Positions 7,642 to 16,710 are shown, counted from the stretch's first letter. The stretch is DNA of 35,133 nt from an uncultured Veillonella sp. (GCF_900545205.1 NZ_UQYC01000009.1:1-35133), one strand, 5' to 3'. Notes: a model not told the origin generated them from the sequence alone. Numbers and translations are program-made.

Positions 7642-8628
7642 ATGATATATCACATTCTGTTAGCCTTCGTAGTAACCTTTATTATTACGGTAGTGCTAGG
7701 TAAATTTGCTATTCCTATGTTGCGTTCTTTGCACGCACAACAAAGTATTCGTGAAGAAGGTCCAGAAAGTCATCAAGCGAAAGCTGGTACACCAACAATG
7801 GGTGGCGCTTTTATGATGGTAGCCCTCGTTATTGGGGTTGCTTTATTTGCACCGTGGAATGTGGGTACTGGTATGTTATTATTCCTAACATTAGGTCATT
7901 GTTTATTGGGCTTTTTTGATGATTTTGTAAAAGCTGTAAAAAAACGTAATCTTGGTTTGACAGCTAAGCAAAAATTACTAGGTCAATTTATTTTGGCTGC
8001 CATATTCTGTTACTGTATTACTGAAATTATGGTTATTCCTACCACATTGTGGATTCCTGTAGCAGATATTCACCTTCAATTAGGTTGGGCTTATTATGTA
8101 TTGGCATTTTTAATTATCGTAGGTGCTACGAATGCTGTAAATCTTACAGATGGTCTTGATGGTTTAGCTAGTGGTACATCTGCTGTAGCTGCCATTGCCT
8201 TCTCCGTTATCGGCCTTATGGCTGCATCCACAACAAATTCTATTGGCGCTGAAAGCGTTGCTTACTATGGTGCCATTGTAGCCGCTGTATGCCTTGGTTT
8301 CTTGGTATACAATGTAAACCCTGCAAAAGTATTTATGGGGGATACAGGTTCTTTAGCATTAGGTGGTGCTTTTGCGGCGATGGCGATTCTTACAAAAACA
8401 GAGTTGTTACTCGTTGTAATTGGCGGTATTTTTGTTATGGAAGCGTTATCCGTTATTATTCAAGTTATTTCCTTTAAAACTCGTGGTGTACGAGTATTTA
8501 AAATGAGCCCTATTCACCATCATTTTGAGTTGTCTGGTTGGGCTGAACAAACTGTTGTTAATCGCTTCTGGTTTGGTGGTGCTGTATTAGCTGTTATTGG
8601 TGTCATTTTAGCGACTATAACTTTGTAA
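7642..8628 (+). CDS. mraY: Phospho-N-acetylmuramoyl-pentapeptide transferase MraY
   Basis: MraY transfers phospho-MurNAc-pentapeptide from UDP to undecaprenyl phosphate, making lipid I in the inner membrane. The 328-residue product is a polytopic membrane protein with about ten hydrophobic segments. Family motifs are all present: GTPTMGG near residue 49, FFDDFVK with the Asp pair 93-94, NAVNLTDGLDGLA, FMGDTGSLALGG, and the late cytoplasmic SPIHHHFE. The ATG at 7642 follows AGAGGAT. Length and motifs are normal for an active enzyme. Confidence 0.98.
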   Translation: MIYHILLAFVVTFIITVVLGKFAIPMLRSLHAQQSIREEGPESHQAKAGTPTMGGAFMMVALVIGVALFAPWNVGTGMLLFLTLGHCLLGFFDDFVKAVKKRNLGLTAKQKLLGQFILAAIFCYCITEIMVIPTTLWIPVADIHLQLGWAYYVLAFLIIVGATNAVNLTDGLDGLASGTSAVAAIAFSVIGLMAASTTNSIGAESVAYYGAIVAAVCLGFLVYNVNPAKVFMGDTGSLALGGAFAAMAILTKTELLLVVIGGIFVMEALSVIIQVISFKTRGVRVFKMSPIHHHFELSGWAEQTVVNRFWFGGAVLAVIGVILATITL

Positions 8629-8712
8629 GATAATACTTAACGGAAGCCGCAAATAATGGTATGCTTATAAGATAGGAATACATTATTTTTGTTGATAATT
8701 TAGGTGATACAG

Positions 8713-10083
8713 ATGGAATACGGAGACAAACATATACTTGTTCTGGGCGCTGGTGCCAGCGGTATAGGCGCATCTTGGGTGTTAGCTCAAGTTGGGGCCC
8801 ATGTAGTGTTAAATGATTATAAGCCTGTTACACTGCCTGCAGATGAGGAAAAAAGACTAGTATCAGCGGGTGTGGAGATTATTACAGGTCTACAAGACGA
8901 ATCCTTGCTTGATGGCGTGGATCGTATTGTTATTTCTCCAGGTATTTCTTTAGATATTCCAATTGTAAAAGCTGCTCAAGCACGTGGAATTGATGTAGTT
9001 AGTGAAGTTGAAGTAGCTTATGAGTTATCTAAATCTCCAATTGTTGCCGTTACTGGTACCAATGGTAAGACTACTACTACTACATTATTAACTAAGGTAT
9101 TGGAAGGCACTGGAAAACCAGTTCGCGTTGGTGGCAATATAGGGGATTCTCTCAGTGAAGTTGCCTATTCCATGCCAGCAGATGGTTTCTTGGTAGCTGA
9201 ACTATCTAGCTATCAATTAGAAACAATTAAGCATTTTAGACCGGTTGGTGCTATTATGCTCAATATTACACCAGACCATTTAGCTCGTCACAAGACGATG
9301 GAAAATTATATTGCTGCAAAGGAACGAATCTTTGAAAATCAATTAAGTACAGATTTTATGGTGCTTAATATTGATGATCCAATTGTGGCAGATATGGAAC
9401 ATCGTGTGCCTAGCCATATCCTTAAAATTAGTCAACATCAAGTGGTGTCAAATGGTGCTTACTATGATAAAGGACAATGTTATGTAACAAAGGATGGTAA
9501 GGCAACGCCTGTTATTGGAAGCGATGATATCCATATTCCAGGTAGTCATAATATTGAAAATATTTTAACTGTTATCACTTTAACCTATGCGTTAGGTGTG
9601 CCCGTAGAAACTATCCATCGCATTATTAGCGAGTTCCATGGTGTTGAACATCGATTAGAACGAGTTAAAACGATTGATGGCGTTACATTCTATAATGACT
9701 CTAAAGCTACTAATGTTGACTCTGTTGTAAAAGCATTGGAATCCTTTGACCAATCAGTTATTTTATTAGCTGGTGGTCATGATAAAATGACTCCATTAGA
9801 AGATTTTATGCAGCTTGTTAAAGATCATACAAAAGCTGTTATCTTTATGGGTGAAGCGGCGGACCGATTTGAAGCTGCTGCAAAAGAGGCTGGCGTTCAG
9901 CCTATTTACAGAGCTTCATCCATGAAAGATGCTGTTGGACAAGGTTATAAATTGGCTAATCAAGGTGATATTGTATTATTATCACCAGCTTGTTCAAGCT
10001 TTGATTGGTACAGCTGTTTTGAAGAACGTGGCGATGATTTTAAAAATTGTGTTCATATGTTGCAAGAAGGGAGACACCATTAA
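8713..10083 (+). CDS. murD: UDP-N-acetylmuramoyl-L-alanine:D-glutamate ligase MurD
   Basis: MurD adds D-glutamate to UDP-MurNAc-L-Ala. The 456-residue product has an N-terminal Rossmann-like nucleotide domain (LVLGAGASGIG at 9-19), P-loop GTNGKT at 115-120, the ELSSYQLE motif, LNITPDHLARH, and the C-terminal FYNDSKATN and LAGGHDK motifs. The ATG at 8713 has TAGGTG 6 bases upstream; an in-frame GTG at 8704 would include that site. The 84-base gap after mraY is unusually long for this cluster and could hold a secondary promoter, but I see no good -35/-10 pair. murG overlaps its stop, with no ftsW between. Confidence 0.97.
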   Translation: MEYGDKHILVLGAGASGIGASWVLAQVGAHVVLNDYKPVTLPADEEKRLVSAGVEIITGLQDESLLDGVDRIVISPGISLDIPIVKAAQARGIDVVSEVEVAYELSKSPIVAVTGTNGKTTTTTLLTKVLEGTGKPVRVGGNIGDSLSEVAYSMPADGFLVAELSSYQLETIKHFRPVGAIMLNITPDHLARHKTMENYIAAKERIFENQLSTDFMVLNIDDPIVADMEHRVPSHILKISQHQVVSNGAYYDKGQCYVTKDGKATPVIGSDDIHIPGSHNIENILTVITLTYALGVPVETIHRIISEFHGVEHRLERVKTIDGVTFYNDSKATNVDSVVKALESFDQSVILLAGGHDKMTPLEDFMQLVKDHTKAVIFMGEAADRFEAAAKEAGVQPIYRASSMKDAVGQGYKLANQGDIVLLSPACSSFDWYSCFEERGDDFKNCVHMLQEGRHH

Positions 10084-11192
10084 TGAAACGTATCATTATT
10101 TCAGGTGGTGGCACCGGTGGACATATATATCCAGCAATAACTATATATAAGGAAATTATGAAGCAGAACCCTGATGCACAGGTTTTATATGTAGGAACTG
10201 AAAAGGGCTTAGAAGCAACCTTAGTGCCTAAAGAAGGCATTGAGTTTACTACATTACCCGTACAAGGTTTGCAACGTAAATTATCTTTTGGTACGTTAGT
10301 GACGTTAGGTAAGACTGCTTTCTCTCTTGTGAAAGCCAATACAATCATTTCTAACTTTAAGCCGGATGTAGTTATTGGTACTGGTGGTTATGTCTGTGGT
10401 CCTATTCTCATGGCTGCAGCATTGCGCAACATTCCAACATTGATACAGGAACAAAATGTCATTGCAGGTATTACAAATAAAATTCTAAGCCGTTTTGTTG
10501 ATGTAGTAGCCGTGGGCTACAAGGATGCAGAAGCATCTTTTTCAAAGGCAAAACGTGTAGTGTATACTGGTAACCCAGTACGCCCTGATGTATTAGTCGA
10601 TACTAGAGCTGATGGACGTAATTATTTTAATTTAAGTGATGACACATTTACAGTTCTCATAGCAGGTGGTTCTCGGGGGGCGCGAACTATCAATAATGCT
10701 ATGATTGATGTACATAAGCATTTTCAAGGAACAAAAGGAATCAAATTAATCCATATTACAGGGGACGGAGAATACAAATCTGTGTTATCTCAGCTTGGTA
10801 TTACCGACGGTGATGGTTTAGGTGATTCTTCAGTGATTCTGCCATATCTACATGATATGCCAAAAGCTTTGGCAGCAGCTGATTTAGCAGTCTTTAGATC
10901 TGGTGCTATCGGGCTGGCTGAGCTGGCGGTTCGAGGTATTCCTTCTGTGTTGGTACCATATCCATATGCAGCGGAAGATCATCAAACATATAATGCCCGT
11001 ATTTTTGTTCAAGAAGGGGCTGCTCATATGATCGTTGATCAAATGTTAAGTGCTCATGATTTGATAGGGGAAATTGAAATGTTTATGGCCAATCGTGATT
11101 TATTATCACAAATGGGAGAACGAGCATTGCAATTAGGGAAACCAAACGCGGCTCATGATATTGCAAAATTAGCATTATCTATTGCAAAGTAA
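10083..11192 (+). CDS. murG: Lipid II synthase MurG (GlcNAc transferase)
   Basis: MurG is a peripheral inner-membrane glycosyltransferase that adds GlcNAc from UDP-GlcNAc to lipid I. The product has 369 residues, with the glycine-rich GGGTGGH at 8-14, a second Gly-rich GTGGYVCGP segment, LIQEQNVIAGITN, AGGSRGA, and the donor-site segment RSGAIGLAELA followed by PYPYAAEDHQ. The start codon overlaps the murD stop (TAATG), with GAAGGGAG upstream; this implies translational coupling. Confidence 0.97.
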   Translation: MKRIIISGGGTGGHIYPAITIYKEIMKQNPDAQVLYVGTEKGLEATLVPKEGIEFTTLPVQGLQRKLSFGTLVTLGKTAFSLVKANTIISNFKPDVVIGTGGYVCGPILMAAALRNIPTLIQEQNVIAGITNKILSRFVDVVAVGYKDAEASFSKAKRVVYTGNPVRPDVLVDTRADGRNYFNLSDDTFTVLIAGGSRGARTINNAMIDVHKHFQGTKGIKLIHITGDGEYKSVLSQLGITDGDGLGDSSVILPYLHDMPKALAAADLAVFRSGAIGLAELAVRGIPSVLVPYPYAAEDHQTYNARIFVQEGAAHMIVDQMLSAHDLIGEIEMFMANRDLLSQMGERALQLGKPNAAHDIAKLALSIAK

Positions 11193-11206
11193 CAAGGAGA
11201 GGTTTT

Positions 11207-12589
11207 ATGTTAGACGGTATTCATAAGATTCACCTTATTGGTATAGGTGGGTCTGGCATGCGTGCTATAGCGAATATATTAATTCAAAAAGGTTATGATG
11301 TATCTGGTTCAGATGTAACTGAATCTGCAGTTATTGAAAAGTTCAGAAATATGGGCGCTACCGTTCATATTGGTCATAATAAAGAGTATGTAAATGGCGT
11401 TGATGCTGTAGTTCGTTCTACAGCTATTCGTGAAGATAATCCTGAAATTGTAGCGGCAAAAGAACAAGGCATTACAATTTTGCACCGTTCCGATATTGTA
11501 AAAGCTGTGTTAGACGTAACAGATGGCATTGCAGTAGCCGGCGCACACGGTAAAACTTCTACTACTTCCATGATTGGTCAAATTTTAGTAGAAGCAGACG
11601 CTGATCCAACAGTTATTATTGGTGGTGAAGTAGATTATTTAAAAGGTAGTAGTTGCCTTGGTAAAGGCCATTTCTCTGTAGTAGAAGCAGATGAAAGTGA
11701 TGGTTCTTTCTTGAAACTACGTCCACACACCATTGTTATTACTAATATTGAAGATGATCATATGGATCATTACAAAACGATGGATAACTTGCTAAATGCA
11801 TTCTGTGAGTTCGTAGAAACATTACCAGAATCTGGCAAAGCAATCGTATGTGGCGATAATGAAAATATTCGTTATGTTATGAGTCGTGTAAATCGTAACT
11901 TCATTACATATGGCTTAAGCGATAATAATGACTATGTAGCTAAAAATATTCATTATGTAGATTCTACATTGGTTTATGATGTATATCATAAGGGTGTAAA
12001 TATTGAGCGTATTCGCTTGCGTGTTCCTGGTGAACATAATGTATTGAACTCCTTGGCTGCCTTTATTGTGGCTCATGATTGCTGTGGTGTAGAAACACGT
12101 ATTATTACTAAAGGCTTAGGTAAATTCATCGGTGCAAAACGCCGTTTTGAAACTAAAGGCCATGTAGCAGGTGTATGGGTTGTTGATGACTATGCTCATC
12201 ATCCTACTGAAATTAAAGCTACCTTAAAGGCTGCTAAAGAGTTGGAAAAACATCGTGTTATCTGTGTATTCCAACCACATCGCTTTACTCGTACTAGCTT
12301 GTTAAAGGATGAATTTGCCACTGCTTTTACAAGCGCTGATGAAGTATACATGACAGATATCTATAGCTCTGGTGAAGATCCAATCCCTGGCATTGATGGA
12401 CATACGATTCCAAATGCTATTAAAGAGGCCACAGGTCAAGATGTACATTATGTGCCTTCTGTTGATGATTTGCCTGAGGTATTATCAAAAGTAGTAAGAC
12501 CTAATGACTTGGTTATCACTATGGGTGCAGGTTCTATTAATCAATATGGACCAAAATTATTAGCTATATTGGAGGAAGGCTTACAATGA
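11207..12589 (+). CDS. murC: UDP-N-acetylmuramate:L-alanine ligase MurC
   Basis: MurC starts stem-peptide synthesis by attaching L-Ala to UDP-MurNAc. The 460-residue product has the UDP-binding GIGGSGM near residues 12-18, P-loop AHGKTST at 113-119, a VEADESDGSFL segment, NIEDDHMDHY, the DDYAHHPTEI motif and the FQPHRFTRT motif. AAGGAGAGG lies 5 bases before the ATG. The gene ends in ATGA, overlapping ddl by four bases. murB, which often lies between murC and ddl, is absent. Confidence 0.97.
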   Translation: MLDGIHKIHLIGIGGSGMRAIANILIQKGYDVSGSDVTESAVIEKFRNMGATVHIGHNKEYVNGVDAVVRSTAIREDNPEIVAAKEQGITILHRSDIVKAVLDVTDGIAVAGAHGKTSTTSMIGQILVEADADPTVIIGGEVDYLKGSSCLGKGHFSVVEADESDGSFLKLRPHTIVITNIEDDHMDHYKTMDNLLNAFCEFVETLPESGKAIVCGDNENIRYVMSRVNRNFITYGLSDNNDYVAKNIHYVDSTLVYDVYHKGVNIERIRLRVPGEHNVLNSLAAFIVAHDCCGVETRIITKGLGKFIGAKRRFETKGHVAGVWVVDDYAHHPTEIKATLKAAKELEKHRVICVFQPHRFTRTSLLKDEFATAFTSADEVYMTDIYSSGEDPIPGIDGHTIPNAIKEATGQDVHYVPSVDDLPEVLSKVVRPNDLVITMGAGSINQYGPKLLAILEEGLQ

Positions 12590-13518
12590 AAGATAAAAAA
12601 ATAATCGTATTGATGGGTGGTCCTTCCAAAGAGGCTGAAGTATCTCGCCGTACTGGTGCGGCTATTGCGGAAGCACTTGAAAGCAAAGGTTATAATGCTC
12701 AAACATTAGAACTTAATCCACGTACTGTTTTAAAAGATATTGAAGCCCTCGGTGGTGAAGTAGTATTTAATGCCATTCACGGCCGTTATGGTGAAGACGG
12801 TGCATTACAAGGCTTATTAGAAATGGCTGAAATTCCATACACTGGGTCCGGTATCATGGCTCATGCAGTAGGGATGAATAAAAAAGTAAGTAAAGATGTG
12901 TTTAAAGGTGCCAATATTCCTACGGCGGCTTCCGAGTCCTTCAATGGTAATCTTGAATCTGCAGAGACTATTATTGAACATATCCGTAAAGATTTTACAA
13001 TTCCAGTAGTTGTGAAATCTGCTACTCAAGGTTCTAGTATTGGGGTTACTATTGTTCGCGATGAAGCTCAGTTAGCAGAGGCTGTAACGGAAGCTCTTAA
13101 ATATGACCCTATTCTCGTGGTAGAACAATTCCTTGATGGTCGTGAATTTACAGTATCTGTTTTAGATGGTAAAGCATTGTCTGTTATTGAAATTCGTCCA
13201 CATTCTGGTGAATATGACTACAAGAGTAAGTATACTGTAGGTGCTACCGAGTATTTAGTGCCAGCACCTATTAGTGAAGAAATGACTGCTGAAATGCAAC
13301 GCATTGGGGAACTTGTGTATCGCGAAGTACAAGGCAGTGGGGTTATTCGTGTTGATGTTATGACAGATCATGCCGATAAGATGTATGTTCTTGAATATAA
13401 CACTGTGCCTGGTATGACAGCAACGTCTTTAGTACCAAAAGCAGCTAAAGAAATGGGAATTGACTTCCCAACATTATGTGAAAAAATTCTATTAACAGCT
13501 AGTATAGGGAAATTTTAA
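12586..13518 (+). CDS. ddl: D-alanine:D-alanine ligase
   Basis: Ddl makes the D-Ala-D-Ala dipeptide used by MurF. The 310-residue product is a short-form ATP-grasp ligase: N-terminal GGPSKEAEVS, VFNAIHGRYGEDG, the Gly/Ser loop QGSSIGV, the grasp motif FLDGREFTVSVL, the YDYKSKY loop and the metal/nucleotide motif LEYNTVPGMT. The tyrosine-bearing loop is that of D-Ala-D-Ala rather than D-lactate ligases. The start overlaps the murC stop and GGAGGAAGG lies just upstream. Confidence 0.97.
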   Translation: MKDKKIIVLMGGPSKEAEVSRRTGAAIAEALESKGYNAQTLELNPRTVLKDIEALGGEVVFNAIHGRYGEDGALQGLLEMAEIPYTGSGIMAHAVGMNKKVSKDVFKGANIPTAASESFNGNLESAETIIEHIRKDFTIPVVVKSATQGSSIGVTIVRDEAQLAEAVTEALKYDPILVVEQFLDGREFTVSVLDGKALSVIEIRPHSGEYDYKSKYTVGATEYLVPAPISEEMTAEMQRIGELVYREVQGSGVIRVDVMTDHADKMYVLEYNTVPGMTATSLVPKAAKEMGIDFPTLCEKILLTASIGKF

Positions 13519-13545
13519 GGGCTAATAGAAGATAAGGAGTTAACT

Positions 13546-14400
13546 ATGGATGATAAGCAAAACCATCCATCCAACTCTGGGGAGATGCAGTCTTCTACAC
13601 CTGTTCGTGATGAACGGGCTGTATTTAGAAAACGAGTGTTAAAAATCGGTGGTGCAGTTACTCTCGTGTTGGTGGGGTTGTTTACACTACCTATTCCTTT
13701 TGGATCCTTAAAAGTTACTGGATCGGATAAGGTAACTGTACAAGATGTAATGGTAGCAGGTGATATCCATGAACCTGTTAATATATTGCAAATTAGTACA
13801 GAAAAATTAAAAACTAGATTGTCGAAAGACTTACGTGTCGAAGAGGCTCAAATTAGCTATCAGTTGCCACTTACAATGGTGGTAAATGTAGTGGAACGCA
13901 AGGCTGTTGCAGTTGTACCAGCTCAGTTTGGATACTTGACCCTTGATGGTAAAGGTCAAGTGATTGCATCTGAGCCTGCTATTCAAGATACATCGGTGCC
14001 TATGATTTCTGGTGTGAAAGCTGGAAACATACTCTTAGGAGATACGGTGGTAGATAAGCCGATATTGGCTGCTCTTGAATATTTGAACTCACTCGATGAG
14101 GAGACATTCAAGAACATTGCGGAGGTAAATATCGGAGATCCTGATGCAATAATGGCATATACTGTTTCAGGTGTACAGATTCGACTGGGAGATGGCAAAG
14201 ACTTAGCCAAAAAAGCAGAGCTAACTCAGTCGATGTTACAAGATATTAAAAAGACTCATGGTAATGTACAGTATATAGATGTAAATGTTTCGTCACCGTA
14301 CATTAAAACCGATGTGATGCCGGAAGGCAAAAAACATCAAAATGGAGCACCGACTACAGAAAATTCATCTACTAAGAAGGATGAGACAAAAACAAGATAA
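13546..14400 (+). CDS. ftsQ: Cell division protein FtsQ/DivIB
   Basis: FtsQ/DivIB is a bitopic divisome protein that binds FtsL and FtsB/DivIC and helps time septal wall synthesis. The 284-residue product has a hydrophilic N-terminal tail, one membrane segment at about residues 30-50, then a POTRA domain (about 50-120, starting FGSLKVTGSDKVTVQDV) and an FtsQ-type beta domain. The last 30 residues are Lys/Thr/Gly-rich and probably disordered. AAGGAG precedes the ATG by 8 bases. Family assignment rests on layout, the POTRA pattern and position between ddl and ftsZ. Confidence 0.88.
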   Translation: MDDKQNHPSNSGEMQSSTPVRDERAVFRKRVLKIGGAVTLVLVGLFTLPIPFGSLKVTGSDKVTVQDVMVAGDIHEPVNILQISTEKLKTRLSKDLRVEEAQISYQLPLTMVVNVVERKAVAVVPAQFGYLTLDGKGQVIASEPAIQDTSVPMISGVKAGNILLGDTVVDKPILAALEYLNSLDEETFKNIAEVNIGDPDAIMAYTVSGVQIRLGDGKDLAKKAELTQSMLQDIKKTHGNVQYIDVNVSSPYIKTDVMPEGKKHQNGAPTTENSSTKKDETKTR

Positions 14401-14428
14401 ATAAGGTCATGTTGAATATAAAAGGTAG

Positions 14429-15124
14429 ATGATTGTCGTGAGACACGAACGGTGGGCAATTGCCATAGTCAGCTGTATATTGGGGTTCATGGTTGTAACC
14501 CAATATAAGATGACGCAAGATAATATAGAAGAAAATATTCGCTTACAACGGACTGGTGATTTAGCAGTACAATTGCGAGAGGCCCAGAGTGAACGGGATG
14601 CTTTATTAAAGCAAATTGAATCACTAAAAAAATCTGGTACTAATGGCGATGGTAAAGCTGATGAACAGCTTATGATGAAAGCGGCTTTAACAAATGTTAA
14701 AGGTCCAGGTGTTAGCGTGTTGATTGAAGATAGCTTAAAGCCTGTGCAAAGTGGTGAAAATCCTAATTTGTATGTAATTCATGATGAAGATATCCTTAGA
14801 ATTGTCAATGAATTACGGGCTGGTGGGGCTGAAGCAATAGCTATTAATGATCAACGCCTTATAGGAACGTCTGAAATACGATGTTCAGGACCAACTATTA
14901 CTGTAAATGGTAAGGTCTTTGGCGCTCCTTTTACGGTAAAAGCAATTGGGGATCCAAAGACATTAAATTCGGCGCTAACTATGCGTGGTGGTGTAGTAGA
15001 TTCGCTTAAACATTGGGGTATAAAGGTAACTATAAAGCAAGAAGAGGATGTAGCGATTCCTGCTTTCACCGGTACCTTTAGAGAGGAACATATGAAGCCT
15101 AATGAGTTAGGAGGTAAAGAATGA
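14429..15124 (+). CDS. DUF881 family membrane-anchored protein (YlxW/YlxX-like)
   Basis: This is a DUF881 protein, a family often found beside ftsQ, sbp and ftsZ in Firmicutes and Actinobacteria; its biochemical role is not established. The 231-residue product has one N-terminal membrane segment (about residues 7-22), a coiled coil (about 35-70, rich in Glu, Leu and Gln), then the conserved globular part with GPGVSVLIEDS, DLR-like LRIVNELRAGGAEAIAIND and a GPTITVNG stretch. AAAGG is only 3 bases before the ATG at 14429, and a GTG at 14438 is another possible start. Its stop overlaps sbp by four bases (ATGA), so the two are probably coupled. Confidence 0.88.
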   Translation: MIVVRHERWAIAIVSCILGFMVVTQYKMTQDNIEENIRLQRTGDLAVQLREAQSERDALLKQIESLKKSGTNGDGKADEQLMMKAALTNVKGPGVSVLIEDSLKPVQSGENPNLYVIHDEDILRIVNELRAGGAEAIAINDQRLIGTSEIRCSGPTITVNGKVFGAPFTVKAIGDPKTLNSALTMRGGVVDSLKHWGIKVTIKQEEDVAIPAFTGTFREEHMKPNELGGKE

Positions 15125-15465
15125 ACATCTATATCTTTGCCATCATTGGCCTAATCATAGGGGCTACCTTAGGATGGATAGCACCACTTCATATCCCTGC
15201 TAGTTATTCGAACTATACATCCGTAGCAGTTCTAGCAGCATTAGATGCAGTATTCGGAGGCAGTCGAGCGGCACTAGAAAGAACCTTTGATCTTAGCAAC
15301 TTTGTAATTGGGTTCTTTTCAAATATGGTGTTAGCTGTTATTCTTGTATATGTTGGTGATTTAATAGGCATTAATCTATACTATGTGGCCCTCATTGGGT
15401 TTGGGTTACGTGTGTTTATTAATGTAGGCGCTATACGCAAGATAATTATGACTAAGCGGTTCTAA
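15121..15465 (+). CDS. sbp: Small basic membrane protein Sbp (DUF1290)
   Basis: The 114-residue product matches the small basic protein family found next to ftsZ in Firmicutes. It consists almost wholly of hydrophobic segments (about 4-21, 32-47, 61-80 and 83-103), with the typical NYTSVAVLAALDAVFGG stretch near residues 31-47 and a basic C-terminus. Its role in division is unproven. It starts inside the DUF881 stop and is followed by a 138-base gap with the ftsZ promoter region. In many bacteria ftsA would stand here. Confidence 0.9.
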   Translation: MNIYIFAIIGLIIGATLGWIAPLHIPASYSNYTSVAVLAALDAVFGGSRAALERTFDLSNFVIGFFSNMVLAVILVYVGDLIGINLYYVALIGFGLRVFINVGAIRKIIMTKRF

Positions 15466-15484
15466 TAAATCACATTCTATATAG

Positions 15485-15513
15485 TGGAAAGTTTTTAAAT
15501 TTTAGTGTAAAAT
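15485..15513 (+). promoter_or_regulatory. Putative distal ftsZ promoter
   Basis: TGGAAA (15485-15490) and TAAAAT (15508-15513) are 17 bases apart in an AT-rich region, about 90 bases before ftsZ. Each hexamer deviates from consensus, so this is a plausible but unproven promoter. Confidence 0.45.
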
Positions 15514-15547
15514 AAATGTAATTGTTATAAGATAGTCAGTATATAAA

Positions 15548-15577
15548 TCGATACATTGGGACGTATATTGATACAAT
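15548..15577 (+). promoter_or_regulatory. Putative proximal ftsZ promoter with direct repeat
   Basis: TCGATA (15548-15553) and TACAAT (15572-15577) are 18 bases apart, close to the ftsZ ribosome site. The same stretch holds the direct repeat TCGATACATT (15548) and TTGATACAAT (15568), exactly 20 bases apart, so a regulator binding on one DNA face would cover the promoter. Confidence 0.4.
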
Positions 15578-15603
15578 AGATAACGATAAGAGGAGGAAGT
15601 TCA

Positions 15604-16644
15604 ATGTCTGATTTTGCAAATATTAAAGTTATCGGTGTTGGTGGCGGCGGTAATAACGCTGTTAATCGCATGGTAGATAGCGATCTTAAAGGTGTTCAAT
15701 TCTTGTCTGCTAATACAGAAAGCCAAGTACTTGAATTGTCTAAAGCGGATGTAACAATTCAAATCGGTGAAAAAGTTACTAAAGGTCTTGGCGCAGGCGC
15801 TAACCCACAAATCGGTGAAGAAGCAGCTCAAGAAAGCCGTGAAGAAATCATTAAAGCCCTTGAAGGTGCTGATATGGTATTCGTAACTGCTGGTATGGGC
15901 GGTGGTACTGGTACTGGTGCTGCTCCAATTGTAGCTGAATGTGCTAAAGAAATCGGTGCATTAACAGTAGGCGTTGTAACTAAACCTTTCGCATTTGAAG
16001 GTAAACGTCGTCGTGCACAAGCAGAAAAAGGCATTGAGTTCTTGACTCAAAAAGTTGATACAATCATCGTTATTCCTAATGACAAATTGTTACAAGTAGT
16101 AGATAAAAAATGTTCTTTGAGCGATGCATTCCGCACAGCTGATGACGTTCTTCGTCAAGGTATCAAAGGCATTTCCGATTTGATCCAAGTTCCTGGTTTA
16201 ATCAACCTTGACTTTGCGGACGTTAAAACTATTATGACTGAACAAGGCGAAGCTTTGATGGGTATTGGTGTTGGCGAAGGTGAAAACCGTGCTGCAGACG
16301 CTGCTAAAATGGCAATTAATAGCCCATTGTTGGAAACTTCCATTGATGGTGCTAAAGGCATCTTGCTTAACATTTCTGGTAGTGCAAACTTGAGCTTGTT
16401 CGAAATCAACGAAGCAGCTGAAATCATTTCTGAAGCAGCCGATCCTGATGCAAATATCATCTTCGGTTCTGTTATCGATGAAAGCTTGGGCGATAAAGTT
16501 CAAATCACTGTTGTAGCAACTGGCTTTAATTCTAATGCAAAAAGCGTTCCAGAATTCGGCAAAACAACTACTACATCCCGTCCAGCATCCACTACAACAA
16601 CAAACAGTGGTATCCCTGATATCCCTGTATTCATGAAACGCTAA
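15604..16644 (+). CDS. ftsZ: Cell division GTPase FtsZ
   Basis: FtsZ polymerises at midcell to form the Z-ring and recruit the divisome. The 346-residue product has the nucleotide-binding GVGGGGNNAVNR near 11-22, the tubulin signature GGGTGTG at 99-105, the synergy loop NLDFADVKTI at 201-210, and the conserved tail DIPVFMKR that binds partner proteins. The linker before the tail is short, roughly 20 Thr/Ser-rich residues. AGGAGGAAG lies 5-6 bases before the ATG. ftsA does not precede it, so another tail-binding anchor (SepF would be the usual Firmicute candidate) must act or ftsA lies elsewhere. Confidence 0.99.
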   Translation: MSDFANIKVIGVGGGGNNAVNRMVDSDLKGVQFLSANTESQVLELSKADVTIQIGEKVTKGLGAGANPQIGEEAAQESREEIIKALEGADMVFVTAGMGGGTGTGAAPIVAECAKEIGALTVGVVTKPFAFEGKRRRAQAEKGIEFLTQKVDTIIVIPNDKLLQVVDKKCSLSDAFRTADDVLRQGIKGISDLIQVPGLINLDFADVKTIMTEQGEALMGIGVGEGENRAADAAKMAINSPLLETSIDGAKGILLNISGSANLSLFEINEAAEIISEAADPDANIIFGSVIDESLGDKVQITVVATGFNSNAKSVPEFGKTTTTSRPASTTTTNSGIPDIPVFMKR

Positions 16645-16661
16645 TTTATAGAGTGTATAAT
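16633..16661 (+). promoter_or_regulatory. Putative promoter of the outer-membrane protein gene
   Basis: A perfect TATAAT (16656-16661) lies 17 bases after ATGAAA (16633-16638), a 4/6 match to the -35 consensus. The -35 overlaps the last codons of ftsZ. This gives a leader of about 60 bases. Confidence 0.55.
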
Positions 16662-16692
16662 CAAAACATTCGTAAATAAGTAACTTAGTAAG

Positions 16693-16710
16693 ACATATCT
16701 TGAGATATGT
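16693..16710 (+). other. Leader hairpin just before the ribosome site of the OMP gene
   Basis: ACATATC (16693-16699) and GATATGT (16704-16710) form a perfect 7-bp stem with loop TTGA, ending 4 bases before AGGAGG (16715-16720). It may protect the mRNA or influence translation. It can equally be read as a DNA operator. Confidence 0.5.

Noticed and set aside
8629..8712. Possible promoter before murD (TATAAG at 8666-8671)
   Set aside because: No acceptable -35 at 16-18 bases and the genes on both sides belong to one cluster.
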